Shown in pieces: positions 48,695-57,804 of a DNA stretch of 64,000 bases. Within the stretch, counting starts at the first letter, position 1. Every line of letters begins with the position of its first letter. The position numbers and the translations under genes were made by a program. This DNA comes from Leptospira kirschneri serovar Cynopteri str. 3522 CT (lineage in GTDB: Bacteria; Spirochaetota; Leptospiria; Leptospirales; Leptospiraceae): positions 62,001 to 126,000 of the forward strand of contig NZ_AHMN02000013.1 in assembly GCF_000243695.2 (NCBI RefSeq), given 5' to 3'. Below the pieces are notes generated by a model, which worked only from the letters and a program-made list of their open reading frames with translations, was not told the DNA's origin and searched no databases.

Positions 48695-48763
48695 ATGAAG
48701 TTCATCTGTTCTCCGTTTTCTGCCATGTTTGTCAGAAAACACGGTTTGAACGCAAAATATTAG
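48695..48763 (+). other. Possible 22-codon micro-ORF overlapping a hairpin
   Basis: An ATG at 48695 follows a strong AGGAAGGAG ribosome binding site and opens 22 codons ending TAG. Its middle contains an inverted repeat: GTTTTCTG at 48715-48722 pairs with CAGAAAAC at 48733-48740. It lies about 75 bases before the next gene. It could be a leader peptide, a small protein or a chance frame. Confidence 0.3.
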
Positions 48764-48837
48764 TTACTTTGTTGTATAGTAAGAGTGTAGGAAAATCATA
48801 GACAACTTTTTTCAGTCTCGAATTCTGTTATTGAATC

Positions 48838-50067
48838 ATGAATCCACTTTTATTTCTGTTAAGGGAGATCTTTCCCGGCTCTTTTGTTGTTGGTTTCAAA
48901 GTCCAAATTTCTCGGCTTAAACTTGATCGATTCCACACAACATTTTTAGCACGTTTCCTTATATTCGTTTTGATACAGACGCTATTTGTTGTTTGTTCTT
49001 CTAAAATACCTCCCGATTCTAAAATCATTGAACTTTTATTTTCAGCCGATGAAAAAAAGAATCCAGATGTTCTATTAAAAAAGGCTGGAAATCTGGATGA
49101 AGATCCGGAGCTTGAATCTTTTTCGTTGGTAAGAAACGGAACGGAAGAGGTTCTTGGAATATTTAAAAAGCAAAAAGGAGAATGGCATTTACTCGGAAAA
49201 TTTTCCTTTTCTTTATTGAACATAGGTCCGCTTCATTACGATGTTTCTAAATCTTCTTGGCTTCCCGGGGAACCCGATTCCCAAAAAAAAGAAGCTGGTT
49301 TTATAGTTAAGAGAATTCTAATGGATGAACTTCCGGGAGACGGATTCAATTCCCTATTTTTGGAAGTGTTAAGCGAAGAACCTCCTCTTGGACTTTTTTC
49401 TGTGCCTTATGTGATTCGTAAGGACCACAAAATTTTAGACGGACTTATGGCTTTAAAAGATCACGAATTTCTAATTAAGTCCAAGCGGATCGATTTTGAA
49501 TATAATAAAACCGAAAAAAATATTACGATCTTTCCATCTAACAGAAATTATGCGCAAAACTTTATTTTTAACGGCTGGGAAATGGTTCCGGATATTGCAA
49601 GAGTGGCTGTGCCTTCTCTTCTTTCTTTAGAAGCTCCTAAAGAATGGAAAAAAGGAGTTCCGGGAGAAGTGGTAATTTGGTTTAAAAATAGAGGCTCTTA
49701 TTCTGCGGTCACGTATCTTTCGATTTCGTTTCCGGACGGAGGAAAGATAAACATAGATACTACTAAAGAAGGGCAGAGAATGTATTCTCCCGGTTCGAGT
49801 GTGTTTTCATCTTCTGGTAAATATATCAGTTCTACGGTTCCTCTTGTTGAAATTACAAAGGAAGGTTGGGGAAGAAATCATAAATATGGAATTCGATTTA
49901 CTTTAACTCCGGATAAGGATGGAATTCCTAGCGTATTATTTCGTTCTTCGACTCGAATGGGAAGAGAAGTGGTCAATCTTCCAAATCAGTTTGGATCGAT
50001 TCAAAAACAGACGGATCAACAAGGATTCGTTTCTTACAAATTGGGTTTGGTTTCCAAGCAAGAATGA
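48838..50067 (+). CDS. Probable lipoprotein of unknown function
   Basis: 409 residues. About 38 N-terminal residues precede a hydrophobic signal with the lipobox-like end LFVVCSSK, so an internal start closer to the signal is possible, but no better ATG is present. The mature region has strand-rich blocks, for example EVVIWFKNRGSYSAVTYLSI, like a beta-sandwich or surface protein. No family is recognised. It opens a five-gene rightward operon, overlapping the next gene by 4 bases. Confidence 0.7.
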   Translation: MNPLLFLLREIFPGSFVVGFKVQISRLKLDRFHTTFLARFLIFVLIQTLFVVCSSKIPPDSKIIELLFSADEKKNPDVLLKKAGNLDEDPELESFSLVRNGTEEVLGIFKKQKGEWHLLGKFSFSLLNIGPLHYDVSKSSWLPGEPDSQKKEAGFIVKRILMDELPGDGFNSLFLEVLSEEPPLGLFSVPYVIRKDHKILDGLMALKDHEFLIKSKRIDFEYNKTEKNITIFPSNRNYAQNFIFNGWEMVPDIARVAVPSLLSLEAPKEWKKGVPGEVVIWFKNRGSYSAVTYLSISFPDGGKINIDTTKEGQRMYSPGSSVFSSSGKYISSTVPLVEITKEGWGRNHKYGIRFTLTPDKDGIPSVLFRSSTRMGREVVNLPNQFGSIQKQTDQQGFVSYKLGLVSKQE

Positions 50068-50714
50068 GCGATCTCGGCAATAAAAAACTAAAAGCTGCAA
50101 GAGCGGAAGTCGTTCGGGCTCAAGTAGAACGGTTCCGTGTTTTTTATGCGAGTTATTTTCATTTGGAAGAAACGATTCCGATGGTGGAATATTTTTTTGA
50201 AAAAATTTATAACTTAGAAGGAAGAGAAGTCTGGCTTCATCTTGCGATGGACACATACCAAAAGGTGAAAGGTATGTTGAAGGAGACTTCACGAGAAAAC
50301 ATAGAATATTTGATCGAACTCAATAATCTTACTGAGGAAATGGATACGATTTTCGCCAAACATCTTGTAGACGGAGGTTGGGACGGTAAAAGACTCAGTA
50401 GAGAAGAATACGATTTTTATTACGGTCAAATGGGTCATTATGAAGAAAGGATGAGGCAATTGGAAATCGTTTTAAGAAATTTGAAAGTTTTTTACGAATT
50501 GGCTCATAAACCCATCAGCGCGTATTTGATCAAACCGGCGAAATTTATGGCTTCTTTGTTAGGAGTTTCTGCTTTATTTCAAAGTGTGGAAGAGGCGTAT
50601 AACGCGACTCTTCCTGTTTCGTCCAATATATTCAATTCTTTTTATGAAGAAGTGAAAAAAAGGGAAACGGAATATATTCAAACGTTACTCGGAGAAAGTA
50701 GAAAAGAAGCATGA
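50064..50714 (+). CDS. Helical cytoplasmic protein, FFLEELY-like
   Basis: 216 residues, almost all helical, without signal or membrane segment. The N-terminal block ERFRVFYASYFHLEETIPMV then EYFFEKIYNLEG resembles the so-called FFLEELY domain known from proteobacterial proteins of unknown role. That match is by eye. It sits between a lipoprotein gene and a MotB-like gene with 4-base overlaps on both sides, so the three products are likely made in fixed ratio. Confidence 0.7.
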   Translation: MSDLGNKKLKAARAEVVRAQVERFRVFYASYFHLEETIPMVEYFFEKIYNLEGREVWLHLAMDTYQKVKGMLKETSRENIEYLIELNNLTEEMDTIFAKHLVDGGWDGKRLSREEYDFYYGQMGHYEERMRQLEIVLRNLKVFYELAHKPISAYLIKPAKFMASLLGVSALFQSVEEAYNATLPVSSNIFNSFYEEVKKRETEYIQTLLGESRKEA

Positions 50715-51439
50715 GCCGACTTCGCAGACAACTTTTGGAGAAAGGACATCGCAAGGAAGAGTCACATGAGAACAGAGAACGTTGGCTTTTGACTTATGCT
50801 GATATGATTACCCTTCTTTTGGGTTTGTTCATCATCATGTATTCAATTTCTCAAGTAGATCAGACAAAACTCAAACAGGTGGCGGATGTAATCCGAGGAG
50901 GTTTTGGTTTAGGAGAATCTTTTTTTCAAGGAAGTACGGCTGCATTAGAAAATGATCCTTTGCTCCAACCTAGAACTCAGCTTTATCGTTTTTGGGAACG
51001 TATCAGTTATACTTTAAAAAAGTTAAAAGAAAAAGCAAAACTCAACATCGGAATACAAGAAACGGAAGAAATTAAAATTGTACTGTTCGGCTCTTCTTTG
51101 GGAGAGGGTCGGTTCCAACCGGATGAAGACATGATATTTGCGTTTCAAAGAATCTCTGAATTGTCATCTGCGATGGATGTGGACATCATTCTAAAAGTAC
51201 AAATCCCATATGAAAACGAAGCCTCTCGAAAAGGATTTAGAAACGTTTGGGAATACAATTCTTATAGAGCCGAACTTATTGCGGATTTATTGTCTAAAAA
51301 TTATAAAATTCCCAAGGAAAAAATTTCCATCCAAGCTTCTAGTTTGTATAAGCCGGTGGAGAATTCCTCTTCTACTCCGGAAGGAAAGGCTTCCGGCGAA
51401 AGGGTGGAAATTTTTATTCGTAAAAAATCGGGACACTGA
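50711..51439 (+). CDS. MotB-like protein with OmpA-type domain
   Basis: 242 residues. A cytoplasmic basic N-terminus is followed by the MotB membrane helix, RWLLTYADMITLLLGLFIIM, with the proton-carrying aspartate. A plug-like region comes next, then a degenerate OmpA/MotB peptidoglycan-binding domain ending SSSTPEGKASGERVEIFI. In flagellar stators MotB pairs with MotA. No motA lies here, so this may be a spare stator subunit or part of a different proton-driven complex with its operon partners. Confidence 0.82.
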   Translation: MSRLRRQLLEKGHRKEESHENRERWLLTYADMITLLLGLFIIMYSISQVDQTKLKQVADVIRGGFGLGESFFQGSTAALENDPLLQPRTQLYRFWERISYTLKKLKEKAKLNIGIQETEEIKIVLFGSSLGEGRFQPDEDMIFAFQRISELSSAMDVDIILKVQIPYENEASRKGFRNVWEYNSYRAELIADLLSKNYKIPKEKISIQASSLYKPVENSSSTPEGKASGERVEIFIRKKSGH

Positions 51440-51450
51440 TCAGAAAAGTT

Positions 51451-51864
51451 ATGGAACGAAACAAATTGTTTTTAATTTTTGGAATATTCTTATTTTTGAA
51501 TGTATCGGGCTGTAAGAAAAAAACTCTCCCGCAAGGAATACAAGACGAAGTATGGAGGGAAGAATCTTCCGAACTGGTTTCCGTTTATTGCCAAAAAATT
51601 TCAATTTGTGCGAAACCGTCTTTGAAAGAATTGAAAGAATCTTCGAAAACGTTGATTCAGGAAAGATTAAATCCGGCCAATTGTGCGGAAAAATTTCGTA
51701 AGTCAAACGCGTATTTGCTTGCAAATGAAGATCCAGAAACCGTAAAAAAAACGGTAAGAGGGTGCTTTCAAACCGTAATTAAAGAAAGTTGCGATAAAAT
51801 TCAAAAAGGAATTCTAGACCTTTCCGAAGATTGTAAGCTGCTTCAAGCGATTCAGTCCAAATAA
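51451..51864 (+). CDS. Small cysteine-rich lipoprotein
   Basis: 137 residues. The lipoprotein signal ends LNVSGCKKK, with the cysteine at about residue 21. The mature part has six further cysteines spaced as for disulfides (YCQKISICAK, NCAEK, GCF, SCDK, DCKL). Secreted and periplasmic proteins of this kind are common in Leptospira but uncharacterised. It lies 11 bases after the MotB-like gene. Confidence 0.75.
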   Translation: MERNKLFLIFGIFLFLNVSGCKKKTLPQGIQDEVWREESSELVSVYCQKISICAKPSLKELKESSKTLIQERLNPANCAEKFRKSNAYLLANEDPETVKKTVRGCFQTVIKESCDKIQKGILDLSEDCKLLQAIQSK

Positions 51865-51867
51865 CAT

Positions 51868-52854
51868 ATGTTACGCGGTCTTAAAAGGCTCAACCGATAC
51901 GATAAGAAAATATTAAAGATTTTGAAATTAGGAGGCAAACTCGCTTCTTTTAGTCAAATTGGGTTTTCCAGAAAAACTTTGGAAGGATTTCGGTTTCCGA
52001 TTCATGCGTTGAAAATTGGAACTGAAAAAGGAATCAAAGAACATCCGGTTGGGATCGTTGCGGGAGTTCATGGTTTAGAGACGATTGGTATTTTGATCCT
52101 TCTCGATTTTTTAGAATACATTCTACACCCCAATTCGACCGGGTATCTTCCAGAATTAAAAAAAGGTAAATTAGGAATTATTGTATTACCAATTTTGAAT
52201 CCAGGAGGAGTTGCGTTAAAACAAAGATCCAATCCCGCGGGAGTAGACTTGATGAGGAACTCTGGGATTGAAGCGGTAAAACCGATTCCTTTTTTTGGCG
52301 GACAAAAAATTTCCAAACGTTTGCCTTACTTTCGCGGAAACGGATTGGAGCCGGAATCCAGGGCTTTGATACGACTGGTTCATGAATTTTTTTTCGAAGT
52401 AAAAAATGCGATACTTCCGATTTTAGATTTACATTCTGGTTTTGGAACGATCGATAACGTGTGGTGGCCTTACGCATATACAAAATATCCTTGTCCAGAT
52501 ACTTCTTTGTATCAAAACATCGGAGAACATTTAAGACATCATTGTGGACATATTCATTTTCAATACGGCCCTCAAAGTGAAACCTACACTACACATGGAG
52601 ATCTTTGGGATAAACTCTATGACCAATATAGGGACTATCACAAAAATTCTTTGAACTGGAATTCTAAATTTCTTCCTTTGACCTTGGAAGTGGGAACTTG
52701 GTCGGATCTTAGAGAAGATCCTTCTAAGCTGTTTCGTAAACGAGGGATTTTTAATCCGGCTTCGTTTAACAAAATTGAAACGATAGGAAGATATAGAGGT
52801 TTTCTCCGGGACTTTGTTCGTTTGGGATCTATGAAACCGAAAGATATGTGGTAG
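51868..52854 (+). CDS. M14-family zinc carboxypeptidase-like protein
   Basis: 328 residues. Metal ligands of the M14 fold are visible: HGLE in GVHGLETIG near residue 67 (H and E), and LDLHSGFG near residue 188 (second histidine). The catalytic glutamate is in LTLEVGTW near residue 274. There is no signal peptide. The closest relatives are M14 proteins of the DUF2817/succinylglutamate-desuccinylase type. It could process peptides or cell-wall fragments. Last gene of the MotB-like operon, three bases after the lipoprotein. Confidence 0.8.
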   Translation: MLRGLKRLNRYDKKILKILKLGGKLASFSQIGFSRKTLEGFRFPIHALKIGTEKGIKEHPVGIVAGVHGLETIGILILLDFLEYILHPNSTGYLPELKKGKLGIIVLPILNPGGVALKQRSNPAGVDLMRNSGIEAVKPIPFFGGQKISKRLPYFRGNGLEPESRALIRLVHEFFFEVKNAILPILDLHSGFGTIDNVWWPYAYTKYPCPDTSLYQNIGEHLRHHCGHIHFQYGPQSETYTTHGDLWDKLYDQYRDYHKNSLNWNSKFLPLTLEVGTWSDLREDPSKLFRKRGIFNPASFNKIETIGRYRGFLRDFVRLGSMKPKDMW

Positions 52855-52887
52855 TTTCAAAAATTCATTCTGTTGTTTTTGAAAAGT

Positions 52888-52972
52888 TTAATTAACGTGA
52901 GCAGGGCGTAAGAAAACCAGATCGAGCTCTTTAGCTCTGGTCAATAAATTGCATACAAGAAACGTAATATAA
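52888..52972 (-). repeat. Degenerate GC-richer element, copy A
   Basis: Read on the minus strand: ACGTTTCTTGTATGCAATTT then ATTGACCAGAGCTAAAGAGC, then TTTTCTTACGCCCTGCTCAC and GTTAA. It aligns with the element at 54664-54782 on the plus strand, lacking about 28 central bases. Together the two form an inverted pair around the aminotransferase and DUF2905 genes. Confidence 0.65.
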
Positions 52973-53109
52973 TACGAATTTACATAATGTTCGTTCGACT
53001 TTGGGCGGCTCTTGCCAGAGTGTATTATGAAAGCGAGTTTTAAGTTTGTGGGTTAATAGAAAAGCAGTTGAAACTGCGTAAAAATAAAAATGTTTCTTCA
53101 ATAAAATTA

Positions 53110-54288
53110 CTAAAGAATTTCTTTGATGCCGAACTCAAATATTTCCGTTGGCGTTAAAAGACTGAGAACGATTCTTCCTAGATCTTTTTCTTCCGGGAAA
53201 CCGAACATTTCTCCGGGGTGAACGTATATTTTTTTTTCTTTTAATAAGCGAAGTGCGTATTTCTCTTCGGGAAAAAATTCTTCACTTTCTAAAACACAGT
53301 ACCAACCTGCGTTTGGAAAATCACATCTGATTTTTTTAGAAATGTCGTTGTCGTTCAGACTTCGTTTTAAAAATAAAAGATTCCTTTGGATGCGTTTTTT
53401 GATTTGGGATTGGATGAAATTTTTCCACTGAAAAAGATCTGCGAGTACATTTTGAACGGGAGTATTTACAGAAAGATAAGTATCGGATATTAGTTCCAAA
53501 TATTCTTTCGATTTTTGTTTCCAAACTTTTGGTCCGCTGAGTAAAATCCAAGATAATTTCATGCCTGGAAGACCGAGCATTTTAGAAAGACCGTTTACGT
53601 TTATAACCGGTATATCCGGATCGACCAAAGTATTATAAGACTCTGTTTCGTATGTGTAATCAGAAAAAACTTCGTCTACGATCAGAGGTAAATTATAATA
53701 TTTTAAAGTATTTTTTATAGAGTAAAAGTCGGATTGGTTTAAAATGGAACCTGTAGGATTATTCGGGCTGACCGATAAAATAAGTTTACATTTTTCTAAA
53801 TCTTTTGGATCTAAGTCTGAGTTTTTTAATTTCCATCCGTTTTCTTTTTTAGTAAAATAAGAAATGGTTCGAACACCTTCCATCACGGAAAGAAATTCAA
53901 ACAAAGGATAACCGGGTGCCGGAATTAGAATAGAATCTCCTGGATTGCAAAATAGCTTAAACAAAAATGAATATGCTTCCGAAGAAGAGGAGGTTAAAAA
54001 TAAATCATCCGGGTCTATATCCAATCCTTTCGAATTGTAGTATTCCTGAATTTTTTTTCGAGTTTCTAAGTTTCCCTGAGGATTTGGATGATAGGTAATT
54101 AAATCCGAAGTTGCAAAACTATGCCGGATTGCCTCTGTAGGGTATTGAAAATCGGTCTGTGTAGGGTTGGAAACGGTTAGATCGGAATAATAAATTCGAT
54201 TTTTCTTATACTCGGATAAAATTTCAGAAAATTCATTTTCTCCTTCTTGAAATGAAAATCGAGAACTAAAACGAAACGATTCTTTCAT
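53110..54288 (-). CDS. PLP-dependent aminotransferase, class I/II
   Basis: 392 residues, fold type I. TSSSSEAYSFLFKLFCNPGD near residue 100, SVSPNNPTGS near 175, and the cofactor lysine in NGLSKMLGLPGMKLSW near residue 237. The substrate cannot be told from the sequence; aspartate- or alanine-type transaminases are nearest. It overlaps the downstream end of the DUF2905 gene by 4 bases, and the pair is bracketed by an inverted repeat element. Confidence 0.9.
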   Translation of the reverse strand: MKESFRFSSRFSFQEGENEFSEILSEYKKNRIYYSDLTVSNPTQTDFQYPTEAIRHSFATSDLITYHPNPQGNLETRKKIQEYYNSKGLDIDPDDLFLTSSSSEAYSFLFKLFCNPGDSILIPAPGYPLFEFLSVMEGVRTISYFTKKENGWKLKNSDLDPKDLEKCKLILSVSPNNPTGSILNQSDFYSIKNTLKYYNLPLIVDEVFSDYTYETESYNTLVDPDIPVINVNGLSKMLGLPGMKLSWILLSGPKVWKQKSKEYLELISDTYLSVNTPVQNVLADLFQWKNFIQSQIKKRIQRNLLFLKRSLNDNDISKKIRCDFPNAGWYCVLESEEFFPEEKYALRLLKEKKIYVHPGEMFGFPEEKDLGRIVLSLLTPTEIFEFGIKEIL

Positions 54289-54524
54289 GGGGAGCCGTTT
54301 TTGAATTTTTGAATTAGAAAAAGGATTAAAGAAATTAGAATACTAACTAAAATAGAAGTAGTCAATGGAAAGTAGAATTTAAAATTTTCCCTTTCAATAC
54401 GAATATCACCCGGAAGTTTTCCTAAGTAGTTTAGGAAAGGAAATTTATTTCCGTAAAGAATAAAAAGACCGACTAACAAAAATAAGACGCCTAAAATTAA
54501 AAACGTTTTTGCAAAATTTTCCAT
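54285..54524 (-). CDS. DUF2905 small membrane protein
   Basis: 79 residues from the ATG at 54524; a TTG one codon earlier is also in frame. Two membrane helices (about residues 6-24 and 52-74) flank the conserved LGKLPGDIRIERENFKFYFP, the signature of DUF2905. The function is unknown in any organism I recall. Translational coupling to the aminotransferase is suggested by the 4-base overlap. Confidence 0.85.
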   Translation of the reverse strand: MENFAKTFLILGVLFLLVGLFILYGNKFPFLNYLGKLPGDIRIERENFKFYFPLTTSILVSILISLILFLIQKFKNGSP

Positions 54525-54956
54525 CAACGATTTTAATTATAATCTTTATACTTTCAAAGTCAAGAATCATTCGAGAATTCGACATAATGCGAAAGGGATC
54601 GATGCGAGAAAAATTCAGCAGAACTCTTTCTACGGATCGCGTTCTAAATTGAACCTAAAGAAAATATATTGCATAACGTTTCCTGCATACACTTTATTGA
54701 CCAGAGTTAAAGAGCCCGGTCCGACTTGCCCGTGGCAGCCGGATTCGCCCTGATTTTTTTACGCCGAACTTACTTTAAACAAAGTATTATTTTTATGAGT
54801 CCGAGTAGTAATTCTGCTCGAGTTATGTAAGAAAGTATCAGTATGTTGCGTTGAAACGGGATTTTTCAGTAAAAATTTATGATATTCGATTTTGTAGAAC
54901 TCAGCAAGAAATCTCTATAAAATCCAAAAATAATAGAATTTTATAAAATTATAATT
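54525..54956. other. 432-bp spacer with degenerate repeat
   Basis: No gene. It contains repeat copy B (54664-54782), followed by a block (54781-54813) shared with the hairpin region at 12503-12540. The promoter of the DUF2905/aminotransferase operon should lie at its left side. Confidence 0.6.
54664..54782 (+). repeat. Degenerate GC-richer element, copy B (longest)
   Basis: The longest of three related copies: ACGTTTCCTGCATACACTTT, ATTGACCAGAGTTAAAGAGC, CCGGTCCGACTTGCCCG, GGATTCGCCC, TTTTTTACGCCGAACTTAC. It shares its left half with copy A and its right half with copies A and C. No reading frame is evident. It is probably a remnant of a mobile or dispersed element. Confidence 0.65.
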
Positions 54957-56513
54957 TTATTTAGAATCTTCGAGAATGAATTTTGCTGCTTGTTTGCTGA
55001 ATGCCATAATCGTATAACTTGGATCTACGGAAACACCCGTGGGAAATACGCTGGAATCGGAAACATATAAATTTTTTAAACCGTGAACTTTGTGTTTCCA
55101 ATTGACTACGGATCTAGATGGATCTTGTCCCATCCTACATCCTCCTGCGGGATGAGGTGCGGCCATCATCATAGAAGCGGGACTCAGTTCAAGTGAGTTG
55201 ATTTTATCTATTTCTTTTTCGGAAAGAATTTTTGTACGTTTCAAATCCGGAAGAAGAACCCATTTGGCTCCGGCGCTGAAATTCAATTGAACTTGTTTAC
55301 GAATACAATCTTTTAAAAATTCTTTTGTCAACTTTCCAAAGTTATACGTAACAGTACGTTTACCAGAAGAACTTACGGAAATATTTCCTAATTCTGAAGG
55401 AACGTCGTCTATCCACCCGATCGTACCTCCTAAATAAGGAAGTTGTTTCATGATTTCTCTATGTTCAATACCAAAACCAGGAACCAAAGCCGCAAGACTT
55501 CCGGGTTGAAGTTGATTAGCCATGATTAAAAAACCGCCTTCGATATAACTTCCGTCTTCTTTAAAACGGGCTAAACGAAATTCTTCCACGCCAAACGCGG
55601 AAGGAATGTTTCTCCATTGAACGATGGGCTCTTCGTAAAAAGCGTGAACAAAAGGAGAAGGATTGATGGCGAGATGTTCTCCAAGCGCCGGAAGTTTTTT
55701 CTTCCATCCGTTTCTAAGTAAGAATGTGGAACTACCGAAACCACCGGCAGCAATTGCAAAAACGGGAGCTTCAAATTTTAAAGTGATACTCGATTCTTTT
55801 CCAGAAGGACGATCTATCATTACCGCTTCTAAAAATTCTACTTGATCACCCTTCAGTTCCAAACGAACTGCTTTACAATCCGCGTAGATGTCTGCTCCTA
55901 AAGACATCGCTTTTGGGATGTGTGTGACTAGCTGACTTTGTTTAGCCCCATACATACAACCTTGCATACAATGACCGGATTTCTGGCAGTTCTTTCTGGC
56001 TTGTGGAACCGGGTTGCCTTCCCAACTGAGAGATTTGCAAGCCTTCTGCACAAGCTGATTCATTTTATTATAATATTCTTCTTTAGCAGGGTGAACGTTT
56101 AGGGTTTCATCTAATTCTTTCCAATGAGGATTTAAGTCTTCGGGAGAATGACTTTGAACTCCATATATTTCTTTCCAAAGTTTGAGTCTATCGTCCGGGG
56201 TTCTGTAGCTGTCTGCCCAGTAGTGAACGGAAGCTCCACCTACATTTTTTCCGTAAACTAGATTGATCGTACCAGTTGCATCAGTAGCCATATTTCTTTC
56301 TGCGGAAACTTTTCCGGCCATGTTGAGTTCATGATTGTCGAACGTTCCTGTGTGATAGTAGCCGCCTTCTTCAATCATTACCACCTTCTTTCCGTTTTTA
56401 GAAAGTTCATAAGCTAAAGTTGCACCACCACATCCAGTTCCTACGATGATTACATCCGCTTTTACGGTTCTGGAATCTCCTAGGTTCTTCCATTCGTAAA
56501 CGCGGCCGCTCAT
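54957..56513 (-). CDS. GMC-family FAD oxidoreductase
   Basis: 518 residues. The N-terminal FAD motif is IIVGTGCGGATLAYELSKNG near residues 21-40, with NVGGASVHYW near residue 93. A four-cysteine block, CQKSGHCMQGC, lies around residues 180-190. The C-terminal GMC blocks are HPAGGCRMG and LYVSDSSVFPTGVSVDP. It resembles the catalytic subunit of membrane-bound alcohol or sugar dehydrogenases. The cysteine block may hold a metal centre. It pairs with the small subunit encoded immediately upstream, with a 4-base overlap. Confidence 0.9.
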   Translation of the reverse strand: MSGRVYEWKNLGDSRTVKADVIIVGTGCGGATLAYELSKNGKKVVMIEEGGYYHTGTFDNHELNMAGKVSAERNMATDATGTINLVYGKNVGGASVHYWADSYRTPDDRLKLWKEIYGVQSHSPEDLNPHWKELDETLNVHPAKEEYYNKMNQLVQKACKSLSWEGNPVPQARKNCQKSGHCMQGCMYGAKQSQLVTHIPKAMSLGADIYADCKAVRLELKGDQVEFLEAVMIDRPSGKESSITLKFEAPVFAIAAGGFGSSTFLLRNGWKKKLPALGEHLAINPSPFVHAFYEEPIVQWRNIPSAFGVEEFRLARFKEDGSYIEGGFLIMANQLQPGSLAALVPGFGIEHREIMKQLPYLGGTIGWIDDVPSELGNISVSSSGKRTVTYNFGKLTKEFLKDCIRKQVQLNFSAGAKWVLLPDLKRTKILSEKEIDKINSLELSPASMMMAAPHPAGGCRMGQDPSRSVVNWKHKVHGLKNLYVSDSSVFPTGVSVDPSYTIMAFSKQAAKFILEDSK

Positions 56514-57076
56514 AATTCCCTCAGGATTTTTTTATAATAAATTCTGGATTCACTTAATTTTTCCGGAGGATTTCCAAAAGGTCCGTCATACGAAATAGCT
56601 TTGAAAGAAGATTCATGACCGTAATAAACCAGATAAACGGGTAATTTAAGATTTGCTAATGCCGCCCGGATCGTATCGGATTCGGTCGTTTCCTGAGAAA
56701 GTAGAAAATTCTTTCGATCTTCTTCGCCTAACTTAGAAAAACGACTCCAGTATCCGCTTATCAAAGGAAGATACTCTAAAATTAGAATGAGAGATTTGAA
56801 ATCATCGGAGATACTTGGATCTACGAAAAAAAATTCTTCATCTAACCTTCGAATCACTTCTGCCTTTTCAAGATCAGGAAAACCTGGTGCCGGAGGTAAA
56901 AGAGTTTGAGAGTAAGCCAGTAAAAATTCAACTTCGGAAGATGAAAAAAATAAGGTCTTATACGAAGATCGTTTAAAACGATTAAAAAGGAACACACCGA
57001 TACAAAGACTCAACAACCCTCCAAGACCAAAACCAAATAGTTTTCGTCTGGATATTTTTTCTGTCCATAAGTTCAT
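56510..57076 (-). CDS. Gluconate-2-dehydrogenase subunit-3-like small subunit
   Basis: 188 residues from the ATG at 57076. A longer frame reaching 57166 crosses the divergent ferredoxin start and is unlikely. SRRKLFGFGLGGLLSL at the N-terminus is a twin-arginine-type export signal. The mature part fits the helical small subunit found next to GMC dehydrogenases, with FLLAYSQTLLPP near residue 55. Its role is to escort or anchor the GMC subunit through Tat. Identification rests on the pairing and signal more than on strong motifs. Confidence 0.75.
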   Translation of the reverse strand: MNLWTEKISRRKLFGFGLGGLLSLCIGVFLFNRFKRSSYKTLFFSSSEVEFLLAYSQTLLPPAPGFPDLEKAEVIRRLDEEFFFVDPSISDDFKSLILILEYLPLISGYWSRFSKLGEEDRKNFLLSQETTESDTIRAALANLKLPVYLVYYGHESSFKAISYDGPFGNPPEKLSESRIYYKKILREL

Positions 57077-57164
57077 AACTTCGGTGATGATTCTTGAATT
57101 AGTATGAATGTCAATTCTGAAAAGGAGATTGACGAGACGATCGTTCCATAAACTTTTGTCAAAC

Positions 57165-57398
<234 letters not shown>

Positions 57399-57804
57399 AT
57401 TATTATTTCAGATTCGATAAGAATATCAGTTCTTCATCTTTTAAAAATTTCTAATCCTCAATTGATTATAAAATTTAAGAAAAATACAGAATTAAATTAA
57501 ACTTATAGCCAGCCGTCTTTAAATGATTTACGGTTCTTCCAAAATGAAGTAATTTTCACAAATTACGTCCCATTTCAATGCGTCTAAAACAGTAGATTTA
57601 TACATAAAGTTTAAGACATCTGTTATGTAGGAAAAATCAGAAGTAAAATTTTTGTTTCTTTTCTAACTTTAAAAACCTTTACGAATAAAAAACCCGATAA
57701 CAAACCAACTCGAATTAAAAATTTACGAATTCGATGAAAATAAAAACGCAAAAATATGCGTTTCATTTCCGTAATGAATTGTCTTTTATAAAATAGTACC
57801 CAAT
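57399..57804. other. 406-bp AT-rich spacer
   Basis: I see no gene, known repeat or riboswitch here. It must contain the promoter of the histidine kinase gene. Confidence 0.6.
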
